Assembly: GCA_900766975.1 (NCBI GenBank)
Contig: CAAFXO010000029.1
Location: 1 to 50,053 of the forward strand
Reading direction: 5' to 3'
DNA length: 50,053 nucleotides
Origin: Bacteroidales bacterium
Lineage (GTDB): Bacteria; Bacteroidota; Bacteroidia; Bacteroidales; Muribaculaceae
Positions within the stretch are counted from its first letter, which is position 1, and every line of letters begins with the position of its first letter. Shown piece after piece: positions 1-7,947 of the stretch. The position numbers and the translations under genes are program-made. The notes beneath the pieces are model-generated. The model saw only the letters and a program-made list of their open reading frames with translations. It did no database searches and was not told the origin of the DNA.

Positions 1-20
1 TAATTAAAAATCAATCATAT

Positions 21-48
21 AGATGACAAAAATTAATTTTTGTCATCT
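21..48. promoter_or_regulatory. Perfect 28-bp palindrome upstream of first gene
   Basis: The 14-base half AGATGACAAAAATT is followed at once by its exact reverse complement, with no loop. It lies 39 bp before the first start codon. Its AT-rich centre and lack of a loop suit a dimeric repressor operator or the terminator of a gene left of the window. Seen directly; function inferred. Confidence 0.6.
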
Positions 49-86
49 ACTAAAATCAAATGTAAAACAAATAAACCTTCAACAAT

Positions 87-458
87 ATGAAAAAAATCAT
101 TTTACTTCTTGTCGTGCTCGTAGTCGGGGCAATAGCAGCTCAAGCACGTGAGCCCTATGGCGATTACATCTGTCGTTACATTTACGACAACGGCACCTTT
201 CATCAAATCTACAATCCTCTCAAGATTACCCATCATGGGATTCGGGTTAAGAACACCAATGCCGGCACCAAGACTTGGGCTGCGGTGTATCAAGGTCCTA
301 TAAGACTTACGAACAGCCATGGCAGTGAGCGTTTCCATAATTTCTATCTCACAAACCAGCATGTGGAGTTCTCCATCAGCGACAAAAAGGGGATGTACTA
401 TAACGGCAAATATTATTACGTCATCAACTTTGACGGCCAGTGGCAACTCGCGGAGTAG
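87..458 (+). CDS. Small secreted protein of unknown function
   Basis: The product has 123 residues. It begins with a clear signal peptide: two lysines, a Leu/Val-rich core, and a likely Ala-Gln-Ala cleavage site near residue 20. The mature part is rich in Tyr, Asn and His and looks like a small beta-rich periplasmic or surface domain; no family is recognised. It opens a run of same-strand genes and is followed 40 bp later by a lipoprotein gene, which suggests co-transcription. The ATG at 87 directly precedes the Lys-Lys of the signal peptide, so the start is well supported. No paralogue is visible in the window. Confidence 0.75.
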   Translation: MKKIILLLVVLVVGAIAAQAREPYGDYICRYIYDNGTFHQIYNPLKITHHGIRVKNTNAGTKTWAAVYQGPIRLTNSHGSERFHNFYLTNQHVEFSISDKKGMYYNGKYYYVINFDGQWQLAE

Positions 459-498
459 TTCTAATTTGAATCATAAACAAATATCAAATGAATTGAAT

Positions 499-822
499 AT
501 GAAAAAGTTTAAGTTCTTGTTGATGGCAATCGTCCTTTGGGTACTGCCGTCTTGCGCAGACTCAATCTCAGATATTGAATCTGTATATCAGAGGGGAATT
601 GAAAGAGCGGAGACGGCTCGTAGCCCTGAAGAACTCACCCAAATCACTATCGATGAGAGGAACGAACTCATTGATGGTGCAAAAGGGATAGGTGGCGACA
701 GAATACTATCAGAAGCCGAAATGACCCGGTATAGAAATGCTCAGCATAGGTTCGAATCTGCAGTGGAAGAGGCCAATTACAGATTGACAGGAAACTATGG
801 CACTTGGAGTAATGGGTATTAA
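499..822 (+). CDS. Small putative lipoprotein, unknown function
   Basis: The start at 499 gives a 107-residue protein with a lipoprotein-type signal (MKKFKF, hydrophobic core, then Leu-Pro-Ser-Cys at residue 19). Translation could be extended upstream in frame, but that would run into the preceding gene and bury the signal peptide, so 499 is preferred. The mature part is mostly charged and helical (Glu/Arg-rich, residues 25-95), which suggests a short coiled helical domain. The lipobox has Pro at -2, which is not ideal. It ends 11 bp before the next gene and is likely in the same transcript. No family recognised. Confidence 0.7.
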   Translation: MKKFKFLLMAIVLWVLPSCADSISDIESVYQRGIERAETARSPEELTQITIDERNELIDGAKGIGGDRILSEAEMTRYRNAQHRFESAVEEANYRLTGNYGTWSNGY

Positions 823-833
823 ACACACGAATC

Positions 834-1274
834 ATGGAAACAATCAACCTATCTTTCGACTCTAAAATCAATGGAGAGAACAAGACTCTCATCGTGGAAG
901 TCCCTTATGCGGACTCCATGGTGGCTACGAGCCAGTTTTGTCCTAAGGAATTGCTCTCCGGGGACATCGATCTCCTTGCAGCTCTCAACGGTCAGACGCT
1001 TGACAATTTCGTAGCCGACTGCAAGAATCAACTTCTGGCCGCAGCTGCTACCGAAGAAGCAAAGACTTTGATAGATGCCCATATCGCCGGCCTTATAGCC
1101 TCCGTCATGGCTCACTATAGTTGCCAGACCTCGTTATCGCTGAAGGAGATACTCCTCCACGTCGATGTCTTCAGCCATCTTCTCCATGCCTACGGCGTCT
1201 CCTCCGAGGACGTGCGTCGTATGTATCCGGAAGTTGTCAAATCAATTCAAAATATCATAAACGATGTCAAATAA
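834..1274 (+). CDS. Cytosolic protein of unknown function
   Basis: The 146-residue product has no signal peptide or membrane segment. The N-terminal 35 residues look like beta strands (METINLSFDS, then a lysine-containing turn and a second strand). The rest is predicted mostly helical, including an alanine-rich stretch around residues 67-90. I recognise no family. It starts 11 bp after the lipoprotein gene and its last 11 bases overlap the next gene, which implies translational coupling. It and the 1264-1893 product may be partners, but this rests on position only. Confidence 0.7.
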   Translation: METINLSFDSKINGENKTLIVEVPYADSMVATSQFCPKELLSGDIDLLAALNGQTLDNFVADCKNQLLAAAATEEAKTLIDAHIAGLIASVMAHYSCQTSLSLKEILLHVDVFSHLLHAYGVSSEDVRRMYPEVVKSIQNIINDVK

Positions 1275-1893
1275 GAACCTAATACTGACCGTCGAAAAGA
1301 CCATGGGCGGTCTTAGAGAAATCAACCTTGGCTCTGAACCAGCATTTCGCAATCCTTCCAACAACAGTTTCCAAGCTGAAGTCGAAACCATACGAGTCTG
1401 GAGCCACTATGGACAATACAATGAAAACCGACTCCATCTTCAGTTGGAAGGGAGTCAACCCGAAAGCATCAAGGTGAGTGATGTTGAATTCTGGCCCGTG
1501 GTCAAAGATGTCAATTACTTCCAACTTTCAAGTTCTATCCAGCATCATACCTTTACTCTGAATGGCCGTTTGGCTAACGGGCAGGTTTTTGAAGAGGAGT
1601 TTTACATTGACGGTGGAGAAGTCCTTCCCGCAGTCGTCTATACCATCTGCTTGATCAGCGAGATTGGCAGCCCAGCTTTGGCAGCCGAGTATTGGAGTGC
1701 CTGCCACAAGAATAACGGGCATCTCAACTACGCTACCAAAGGTGAATTCCTTGATAAGGTAGTCAAATTCAAAGAGCATTCCGAGAAACTGATGAAGGAG
1801 TATCCCTTCATGCAAGGCTTTCTGCAGCGCTGCCTCAAGAAACTGGTTGAAGACCTCAAAGAGTCTCTGGATTATATTTCGTTCTTAAAGTAA
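1264..1893 (+). CDS. Protein of unknown function, overlaps upstream gene
   Basis: The product has 209 residues and no export signal. The first 125 residues alternate short polar and hydrophobic stretches typical of beta strands and contain a Trp-rich patch (VWSHYG, FWPVV). The C-terminal 60 residues are Lys/Glu/Leu-rich and probably form a long helix. The ATG at 1264 lies inside the last codons of the upstream gene (11-bp overlap), and no later in-frame ATG offers a better start. No family is recognised. The neighbours suggest a small conserved unit of at least four genes (834-3422). Confidence 0.7.
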   Translation: MSNKNLILTVEKTMGGLREINLGSEPAFRNPSNNSFQAEVETIRVWSHYGQYNENRLHLQLEGSQPESIKVSDVEFWPVVKDVNYFQLSSSIQHHTFTLNGRLANGQVFEEEFYIDGGEVLPAVVYTICLISEIGSPALAAEYWSACHKNNGHLNYATKGEFLDKVVKFKEHSEKLMKEYPFMQGFLQRCLKKLVEDLKESLDYISFLK

Positions 1894-1966
1894 GAAATAA
1901 CGACACCCGTTTACCTTGGCCCCCCTTCTGGTATTCCTTGATATAACACTTAAAACCACAAATAAA

Positions 1967-2659
1967 ATGGAAGGACTTTTCGATAATTTCGGATACATTA
2001 TAGGAGCTATCGTTGGCATAAGTTTCATCGTCAACGCCATCACAAAGGCCTCGGAACGGCATCGCGAGAAGCGGGAGGCTAAAGAAGCCCGGGAGGAAGC
2101 AAAACGCGAGGTCTGGGACGAAGGGGCCATTTGGCCTAACAGCGAAGAACAGGCACTGGAAGTTGCAAAACGCAACACCGGCATAATGATGCAGACGATG
2201 CGAGACCTCGGTTGCCAGCCTGAAAAGGAAGAGGACAATGAATTTGCATTCCGTGTAAGCTATCAGGGCGAAACGTTCACATTCTTCTGTGCTAATCCCT
2301 ATATCCGTGTCTATGACCTCGGATGGAGCCATGTGGATGTCAAGGATCCTGAATTCGCCACTATCAACGAAGCCATGAACGCAGTCAACTTCAATGGAGG
2401 TCCAAAGGTTGTCATGACAGATCCAGACGAAAATGGAATCCGGTATTTCCACAGCCACACCTCTTTCCTGCTGCACCCGGGTTTCTCGCAGAACCCTGAG
2501 TTCATGAAGGGACAACTCAGCTCGTTCTTCTCTGTCAAGGAAGATATGCGCAATACCTTCCATCAGCTTGTAGCCGAGCAACAGCAGGCAACAAAGAAAC
2601 GTAATCCCGTCGGTTTCACCACCGGCACCGCAACTGAATCTGAAGATAAAACCGCCTAA
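1967..2659 (+). CDS. Membrane-anchored protein with YbjN-like domain
   Basis: The start at 1967 gives 230 residues; an in-frame ATG 17 codons upstream lacks a sensible context. Residues 9-25 form one membrane segment, followed by a strongly charged helix (residues 27-50, alternating Arg/Lys and Glu). Residues 60-205 resemble the YbjN/type III chaperone-like fold: a helix, a strand pair ending in a YQGE turn, a paired-Asn 'NEAMNAVNF' helix and a terminal helix preceding FFSVKED. That assignment is by pattern memory and is tentative. The topology predicts a cytosolic C-terminal domain tethered at the inner membrane. The 20-bp gap to the next membrane-protein gene suggests a joint role. Confidence 0.65.
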   Translation: MEGLFDNFGYIIGAIVGISFIVNAITKASERHREKREAKEAREEAKREVWDEGAIWPNSEEQALEVAKRNTGIMMQTMRDLGCQPEKEEDNEFAFRVSYQGETFTFFCANPYIRVYDLGWSHVDVKDPEFATINEAMNAVNFNGGPKVVMTDPDENGIRYFHSHTSFLLHPGFSQNPEFMKGQLSSFFSVKEDMRNTFHQLVAEQQQATKKRNPVGFTTGTATESEDKTA

Positions 2660-2678
2660 CCATATCACTTCAACTACA

Positions 2679-3422
2679 ATGAAAACAAGTTTCTATTTCT
2701 TTCTCTGGTTCATCGTCTACTTCCTGATTGGACTTACCGGCGTGCCGTTCCTTATGAACCACGCTTTTCTCTCGGCTTGGGTATTTGTGTACCTGATTGG
2801 TAAAGCCTGCGACAAACTGTTTGAACCGGAAAACTCGTATCAAATCAATCTCAACCGCGCTCTCATCTTCGAGATTTTCTACAACAACGAGGCAGACAAG
2901 CTGATTCAAATCATGCGCAGACGTTTAGTCGCAGATACAATCCTTGCCATTTACTGCATCCTTACCGTTGCCGGGCTGGTTGCTTTCGGTGCTCACGATT
3001 ATTTCGCCTATGCCATTTTCGGGTTCTTCGGAATTGTGTCAATGATACGCTCCTGCAAAACATTCAATCAATATCGGTCGGTAAAGGAAAACGGACTACC
3101 CCAGTTCAACGAATCCATGTTTGCATACGATGACGAGGCATATCAGGAGTATAGCAAATACCGCGCGGAATACACTGCCGAGGAAATGGCTCCAGAGGCG
3201 CCCAAAATGTCCAAGTGGTTAAATTGTGTTGCGCTACTATTTTCCGCACTCTGCTTTATCGGAGGACTGCTCTATACAATCATCATACTGGGATATGGCG
3301 AAATTAACTTTATGGCCTCTGCAATGCTTATCTGGTCGATGCTGGCAATCTATTACGGCATGAAGGACTTTATATCGAGCATCCAGCTCCTCAGAGGCAA
3401 GCCGGTCCCGACATTGAGATAG
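2679..3422 (+). CDS. Six-segment integral membrane protein, unknown
   Basis: The 247-residue product has about six hydrophobic segments: residues 4-25, 28-43, 84-105, 109-124, 181-206 and 211-229. Between segments four and five is a roughly 55-residue polar loop rich in Tyr, Glu and Asp that carries a run of acidic and tyrosine residues near 149-170. No transporter or enzyme signature is seen. It follows the YbjN-like protein by 20 bp, so the two may form a membrane pair. The start ATG directly precedes the first hydrophobic segment. Function unknown. Confidence 0.7.
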   Translation: MKTSFYFFLWFIVYFLIGLTGVPFLMNHAFLSAWVFVYLIGKACDKLFEPENSYQINLNRALIFEIFYNNEADKLIQIMRRRLVADTILAIYCILTVAGLVAFGAHDYFAYAIFGFFGIVSMIRSCKTFNQYRSVKENGLPQFNESMFAYDDEAYQEYSKYRAEYTAEEMAPEAPKMSKWLNCVALLFSALCFIGGLLYTIIILGYGEINFMASAMLIWSMLAIYYGMKDFISSIQLLRGKPVPTLR

Positions 3423-3485
3423 CGCTTTGATTTACCTCTCCGCTACTTCCGGTATTTACCCACGTAACCACTAAAAACAAACAAC

Positions 3486-3920
3486 ATGGCAGACAGATAC
3501 GGATTGCGCCGGTTTAAGTTCGCTCAGGACTTCGGCGTTTATGAGAAAGCTCTTCAGGAAGTGAAGAGTGGCTATAAGGCCTCTCACTGGATTTGGTTTA
3601 TCTTCCCGCAGATAAAGGGAATCCCGGGGACTCACTCCCACAACTCTCTTTTCTACGGCATCAGCTGCGCCGACGAGGCACGCGAATATCTCGCAGACCC
3701 GGTCCTCGGGCAGCGCCTACGTGAAATCACCCAAGCACTTCTCGATGGCGAAGGGCGCAACCCCTTCGCCATCTTCGGCAACATAGACGCCCGCAAGGTG
3801 TACTCCTGCATGCCCCTTTTCGATTACGTCGCCCCCGATGACATCTTCGGCCAGGTTCTCAAACAATTCTACTCGGATTCCCGTTGTATGACAACACTGT
3901 CACTTATCCGCAAAAAGTAA
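3486..3920 (+). CDS. DUF1810 family protein
   Basis: The 144-residue protein matches the DUF1810 pattern along its length: an early LRRFKFAQ motif, the diagnostic SHWIWFIFPQ signature (about residues 37-46), a YGI segment, a DEAREYLADPVLGQRL block, IFGNIDARKVYSCMPLF, and a C-terminal TTLSLIRK. The family is soluble, about 140-150 residues, and widespread in bacteria; its biochemical role is not established and its frequent database name 'calpastatin' has no experimental basis that I know of. Residue length is normal. The gap of 63 bp upstream and 6 bp downstream puts it in the same transcription unit as its neighbours. Confidence 0.9.
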   Translation: MADRYGLRRFKFAQDFGVYEKALQEVKSGYKASHWIWFIFPQIKGIPGTHSHNSLFYGISCADEAREYLADPVLGQRLREITQALLDGEGRNPFAIFGNIDARKVYSCMPLFDYVAPDDIFGQVLKQFYSDSRCMTTLSLIRKK

Positions 3921-3926
3921 ACTAAA

Positions 3927-4559
3927 ATGGAGAAGACGAAGTATTTAGTCATCGCTATGACAATAACGATGGCGTGTTTGGCAGGGGGTAAGTCCCGGCA
4001 GTCAAATGATATAGGAAACATGATCGTTGTCGCTGAGACCGATAGCTTCGAAATCTTGCAACAGGTGGTCGATAGCGCCAAGGATGAATTCGACATAAGT
4101 GAAGTTGCCATTTGGATGCGAAACAAGGTGACCGGAGCCAAGACAAGACTGTTTCAAACAGTACGTCCAGACTGGCACTGTTGGTACATCTCGGATGGGA
4201 ATGAGTTTGTTCCAATACCTATTGATTCGATATATGCAGCATCAAGGGTATACATTTACAATGAAAACCCGCTTCAATTAATAGTCGAGGGATGTCCCGA
4301 TTGTCGTAATGAGTTTTCTTATTTCGTTGATATTGCATCACGAAAGGCCTGGTGGGTACCGGCTAACAGCGGTTACTTAGGTGGAACCGAAGAGGATTAC
4401 ATGGTATTCCGTTCCTACCGCTATGTCTCTGACCCTGATATTGCCGGACGATATACCTTTCTACAAGTTTTCAACGACAAAGGAGTGATGGTTGATAGCC
4501 TTAACCTTGAGCATGTCAAACTGGAGGCCGAACGTAATTATAACGAAGCTGACGATTAA
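3927..4559 (+). CDS. Exported protein of unknown function
   Basis: The 210-residue product begins with a signal-like N-terminus (Lys at 3 and 5, hydrophobic core, Cys at 17). The residues before the cysteine (Thr-Met-Ala) are a poor lipobox, so it is either an atypical lipoprotein or a periplasmic protein. The mature part is acidic and Tyr/Trp-rich, with a CPDC motif near residue 124 that resembles a metal-binding or redox pair but lacks thioredoxin context. It begins 6 bp after the DUF1810 gene. No family is recognised. Confidence 0.65.
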   Translation: MEKTKYLVIAMTITMACLAGGKSRQSNDIGNMIVVAETDSFEILQQVVDSAKDEFDISEVAIWMRNKVTGAKTRLFQTVRPDWHCWYISDGNEFVPIPIDSIYAASRVYIYNENPLQLIVEGCPDCRNEFSYFVDIASRKAWWVPANSGYLGGTEEDYMVFRSYRYVSDPDIAGRYTFLQVFNDKGVMVDSLNLEHVKLEAERNYNEADD

Positions 4560-4611
4560 TATCACAGATCAGAAGATGAGCCATTTATACTAACCGAATA
4601 AATATAAAGCA

Positions 4612-4830
4612 ATGAAAACAAAAAACATTATCATCGGAGCGATTGCAGTTGTCGCTCTTTTAGGCGCCGGAGCTTTCGCCTGGGCCAGCAATGCCAAGGG
4701 CGACAAAGCCAACTATGACATCGCTGTAGGTTATCTGCGTCACGCCGCAGAAGCAGGGGTGCCTGAAGCTATCTGGGATATGCACTCAATCGAGCCTAAC
4801 AACCCCAAGTGGACGGGGATGATTCAGTAA
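4612..4830 (+). CDS. 72-residue protein with N-terminal anchor
   Basis: The N-terminus is a signal or anchor sequence (MKTKNIIIGAIAVV...). Residues 37-58 resemble one Sel1/TPR-like helix pair: 'YLRHAAEAGVPEA' has the Sel1 pattern of A-A-x-x-G-x-x-x-A. One repeat alone would not fold as a Sel1 solenoid, so it may be a shortened member of a longer Sel1 protein, or a real small protein. It ends in an ordinary stop with no obvious continuation downstream. Spacing of 52 bp upstream and 10 bp downstream fits the operon. Confidence 0.5.
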   Translation: MKTKNIIIGAIAVVALLGAGAFAWASNAKGDKANYDIAVGYLRHAAEAGVPEAIWDMHSIEPNNPKWTGMIQ

Positions 4831-4840
4831 CTGAAGTGAA

Positions 4841-5923
4841 ATGAGAACGACTTCTTTTATATTTGTGCTCGCTCTTTTGAGCATTTTCGGGGTTTCTTGT
4901 CATAATGAAACCCTCTCAGTGCAAATTCCTAAATTCCCGTCAGAATATTTGGAATATATGGAAAGTCATGATTCCACAACACGCTTTCCTGTAATAGGTA
5001 AGGACGATGGATTCTGCCCTATATCGAGCAATATCGAATACTATGTCCTTCCCGACAGCCTCAAAGGCAATGCTTTTGCCGATAGTCTGAAAACGCTCTA
5101 TAACACTGCTCTTGCCTTCAACTCCATAGCGTATGACATCAGTGGCTATGAACGTCAAGGGGAATATTATGGGTATAGGTCTGAATTATTGGAGGCATTC
5201 AAAAAAATGCCTCTGAATGGCATCGGCAATCCTCAAATCGAGAAAGCATTCAGAAAAATGCTTGATGGTGCATGTGAACAAATCGAGCAATCCGAGCCTG
5301 TTAATGGCTCTGAAAAAGGGAGCGCTAAAGGCGTCTACAACTCAATCAACCCATTCACAGACAAGTTGCTGGCTAAATATGAAGCTACTCGCGTAAATCC
5401 GGAATCATTCCTAACAGATTATAATCAGGTTCACGAACTGGCGATATGCGATACAATTACCGGTCGCGACAAAATTCTCTCATTGTACCTCAACGAGAAG
5501 AATCTGAACAAGAAATGTGCTTATGCTCATGAGTTTGCCTTGGCCAATCATAGGCATTCAGAACAAAATGACACACTACTCATTGCCATCATTGATCCAT
5601 TGTTGAGGGGGAATGAGTATTCACCGCTTCTCCGAGATTTATGGATTATCTGGAGAACCACCATGCAGATTGACCTTTTGGGTGGCTCCAGTAATGACAG
5701 CGGAATGTATAATCTTTTTTATAATTCCATGAGGAATCGGGTTGCTGACAAATACATCAGGCATCTTGCCGAGCATTCTGACGATTCAACGGCATTTACA
5801 GAATTTCTTGATTTGGCATACGAATACAATATAGTTCGTAATGGCCCTATGCCAATCGGGAATAATGCTCTTATGGATTTATTGTCAATTTATGAACCGG
5901 AAACAGGAGATGAAGAAGAGTAA
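4841..5923 (+). CDS. Predicted lipoprotein, unknown function
   Basis: The product has 360 residues with a good lipoprotein signal ending in Phe-Gly-Val-Ser-Cys (Cys20). The mature part is mostly helical and rich in Asp, Glu and Asn; it contains two pairs of aromatic-rich helices but no family signature that I recognise. Position +2 after the cysteine is Asn, following His. Anchoring to the outer or inner membrane cannot be decided. The last 14 bases overlap the start of the downstream sanA-like gene, so the two are probably translationally coupled. Confidence 0.7.
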   Translation: MRTTSFIFVLALLSIFGVSCHNETLSVQIPKFPSEYLEYMESHDSTTRFPVIGKDDGFCPISSNIEYYVLPDSLKGNAFADSLKTLYNTALAFNSIAYDISGYERQGEYYGYRSELLEAFKKMPLNGIGNPQIEKAFRKMLDGACEQIEQSEPVNGSEKGSAKGVYNSINPFTDKLLAKYEATRVNPESFLTDYNQVHELAICDTITGRDKILSLYLNEKNLNKKCAYAHEFALANHRHSEQNDTLLIAIIDPLLRGNEYSPLLRDLWIIWRTTMQIDLLGGSSNDSGMYNLFYNSMRNRVADKYIRHLAEHSDDSTAFTEFLDLAYEYNIVRNGPMPIGNNALMDLLSIYEPETGDEEE

Positions 5924-6524
5924 GAAAGTGACGATTATCATTGGCATCATCGGCCTTTGCTTTATCATTGGTCTCGGCCTCTGCTACAGCATCGTGTCGT
6001 GGAATGCCTCCGGACGCACCTATGAAAATGTCAAGGACGTGCCGAAGATGGAATATGGCCTTTTGTTGGGCACGTCGCCGATAACGCCTCAAGGTGCGCA
6101 CAACTACTACTTCGACAACCGCATCAAAGCCGCTGTCGAACTTTATGAAGAAGGGAAGGTGCGCAAACTGATACTCAGTGGCGGCGACTATTCCGGCAAG
6201 CAGAAAAACGGTTGCAACGAGTTGGAAGCTATGCGCGATTCGCTGGTGGCGCACGATGTATTTCCTCAGGATATTATCCTTGACTATGAAGGACTCCGGA
6301 CGGTCAACTCTATCGTCAAAGTGAAGGAAGTGATGAAAATCGATTCCTGTATAATCATATCGCAGGAATATCACAATCAAAGAGCAATATGGCTTGCCGA
6401 CCATTATGGTCTGTATGCCGTGGGCTATAACGCCAAGCCTTCTCCCTTCTGGAAGAATCGCGTCAAGAACATCGCCCGCGAGTTTCTTGCCCGTCCCAAG
6501 ATGTTTATTGACTTTATATTCTGA
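5910..6524 (+). CDS. SanA/DUF218 (YdcF-ElyC) family membrane protein
   Basis: The 204-residue product has one N-terminal membrane anchor (residues 7-30) and a periplasmic DUF218 domain. Family features visible are the hydrophobic LLLGTSP strand, the NRIKAAVELYEEGKVRKLILSGG block, the 'D...GLRTVNS' block (Asp, Arg, Thr) and a late SQEYHNQRA motif. SanA members are linked to envelope integrity and vancomycin sensitivity in enterobacteria; the activity here is inferred only by family. The start at 5910 is chosen because an ACAGGAG-like sequence precedes it and it directly precedes the lysine-rich N-terminus. It overlaps the preceding lipoprotein gene by 14 bp and is the last gene of the run. Confidence 0.85.
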   Translation: MKKSKKVTIIIGIIGLCFIIGLGLCYSIVSWNASGRTYENVKDVPKMEYGLLLGTSPITPQGAHNYYFDNRIKAAVELYEEGKVRKLILSGGDYSGKQKNGCNELEAMRDSLVAHDVFPQDIILDYEGLRTVNSIVKVKEVMKIDSCIIISQEYHNQRAIWLADHYGLYAVGYNAKPSPFWKNRVKNIAREFLARPKMFIDFIF

Positions 6525-6879
6525 TGACAATTATTTTTAGGGTTTCATGACGTAATATTGATTTTTACTCAAAATCAGAATCATTTATTCAGCATATAGA
6601 GATGTCAAGCCTCAAGTATGCTTTTAAAGCATATATTGTCTGTTCGACATCGCCAAGTGTTTTCTATACGAGATTATATAAATTTGAGAAAGTCTTAGTT
6701 TTATAGGTGGTTGCTTCGGGAGGAGCGACCATTCGCTGTTTATAGGTGTGCTGCGCACGGATTGGCTGAGCCGTTTGGGGAGGGTTTTACCGCTCCGCTG
6801 GTTGTAGCGGTGTGCAGTCGTTGTCGTTACAGTTAAGCGATTTCTTTTTCTTGTACTTCTTCTGCCGGGCTTCTTATTC
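6525..6879. other. Gene-free stretch upstream of IS remnant
   Basis: I find no convincing gene here. There is one near-perfect palindrome at 6617-6633 (TATGCTTT, one base, AAAGCATA). Several GC-rich short repeats near 6700-6830 may be flanking debris of the insertion. A minus-strand open frame at 6624-6887 has no recognisable start context or family and is not called. Confidence 0.5.
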
Positions 6880-6943
6880 GTAAGCATTCGGCGAGGAGCG
6901 TATTTTGAGGATGGCTGGAGTTTAGTTACTTTGCAATCAAAAA

Positions 6944-7303
6944 ATGCTTACAAAGGAAGAAGTAATGGCAGTCGTCAGCTACTGTCGCGAACACTCAATG
7001 ACCTATCAGGACCGTCTTGCTGAGATAGGGATCAGCCAGTGGGAGTTCTACAGATCCTAACGTCACTACAAGAAAGAGGAGTCCATGCTTCCGGGTGCCC
7101 CTGGCAACTTTATACAGCTGGGAGACAACGGTTCTTATGTTCAGGACAACATCACGGCTATGGAGGGCAAGGCACGTGCGAAATACGGGCCCAAAGCTTC
7201 TGGTGAAATCAATATAGAATGCCGGACAGTCCGCGGAGGACTGCTTCGGATGTCCGGGGCCATCACCGCCGAGACACTCGCAGTTCTTGTCCAAAATCTG
7301 TAG
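6944..7303 (+). pseudogene. IS66-family small ORF (tnpA-like), nonsense-broken
   Basis: The frame starts MLTKEEVMAV and continues to 7303, matching the usual length of the first IS66 accessory protein in Bacteroidota (about 120 residues). It is interrupted by an in-frame TAA at 7058-7060 in the middle of an 'FYRS-HYKKEE' stretch, where a lysine codon would be expected; one base change (A to T) would explain it. The part after the stop (7085-7303) could be translated alone but would lack the N-terminal third. The stop at 7303 is only 3 bp before tnpB. The upstream TTTG and TTACTTTG boxes around 6905-6930 look like the original element promoter. Confidence 0.75.
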
Positions 7304-7306
7304 GTC

Positions 7307-7681
7307 ATGTTCAGTCTGAATGACAGCATGCGCTACTGGCTCTACAACGAGCCCACTGACATGCGCAAAAGTTTCCATACGCTCTCGGGCATCGTGCGTG
7401 ACAAGATGGGGATGGATCCCGTCAATGGAGATGTCTATGTGTTCATTAACCGATCCAGGAACCGCATCAAGCTGCTGCACTGGGAGAGCGGAGGGCTTGT
7501 GCTGTACGCGAAGATGCTCGAACGGGGAACGTTCGGCAATCCGTCGGGTCTGAACGGCGACGGCACCCTGGCATGGCGGGATCTGGTGATGCTTATCGAA
7601 GGGATGGTCATGGACAAATGCACGCGTCTCAAGCGTCTGGATATGTTGAAAGAAGGCCGTCTGGAGCTTGTGAAAATCTGA
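7307..7681 (+). CDS. tnpB: IS66-family accessory protein TnpB
   Basis: The 124-residue product is a full-length member of the IS66 Orf2/TnpB family. Diagnostic features are the early PTDMRKSFHTL motif (residues 16-26), the VYVFINRSRNRIKLLHWE block (43-60), GLVLYAKMLERGTF, and the C-terminal GRLELVKI. In intact IS66 elements it is followed by the transposase TnpC; none is present here. Its frame is intact, so it may still be translated, but it has no known role without TnpC. It starts 3 bp after the broken first ORF. Confidence 0.9.
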   Translation: MFSLNDSMRYWLYNEPTDMRKSFHTLSGIVRDKMGMDPVNGDVYVFINRSRNRIKLLHWESGGLVLYAKMLERGTFGNPSGLNGDGTLAWRDLVMLIEGMVMDKCTRLKRLDMLKEGRLELVKI

Positions 7682-7725
7682 TTGAAGACCTGTTGAAAAA
7701 GTTGTTCAAGTCGCTGTTTTTTATT

Positions 7726-7921
7726 AGAGCGCGTTCCTTAAATTTTTGGGGCCGTAGGGGTAACTTCAACGTTCCATAGATTTTAGGAATTGTAAATTGA
7801 ATTTAACATTTTATTAACATTATTCTATAAAAGAGTTAAAATGACAACAAAGTGAGCAATGGATACGGTAAATTTAGTTACCTTTGCCCTACGACCCCAA
7901 AAATTTTAAGGAACGCGCTCT
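7726..7921. repeat. MITE-like repeat, copy 1
   Basis: A 196-bp element bounded by inverted ends of about 35 bp. The left end reads AGAGCGCGTTCCTTAAATTT, then GGGG and CGTAGGGG; the right end is its reverse complement with small changes. A second copy at 33751-33913 shares the same ends and about 75 bp of the inner right part (from GACAACAAA onward). No long ORF. No clean target-site duplication could be seen. Function unknown; it abuts the IS66 remnant. Confidence 0.8.
7879..7886 (+). promoter_or_regulatory. TACCTTTG promoter-like box inside the repeat
   Basis: The sequence matches the Bacteroidota -7 consensus TAnnTTTG. No TTG is seen at the expected -33 position, so strength is doubtful. 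The same box stands at the same place in the second copy (33872-33879). The next gene starts 61 bp downstream, so the repeat may supply its promoter. Confidence 0.45.
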
Positions 7922-7947
7922 TAATATAAAAAAACCGATAAAACAAG

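Larger units (their letters stand above)
6880..7681 (+). mobile_element. Degenerate IS66-family insertion sequence
   Basis: The left end starts with GTAAGCATTCGG at 6880, which resembles IS66-type termini (GTAAGC). It carries the first two accessory ORFs of an IS66 element, the first broken by a stop codon, and lacks the large tnpC transposase. The right end cannot be located, and a MITE-like repeat begins 44 bp beyond. The element is therefore not autonomous. Confidence 0.7.

Noticed and set aside
3486..3920. Naming the product calpastatin
   Set aside because: This label for DUF1810 proteins appears to be an annotation error; there is no link with the animal calpain inhibitor.
6624..6887. 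87-codon minus-strand open frame
   Set aside because: Arg/Lys/Thr-rich with no start context, next to an IS end; probably chance.
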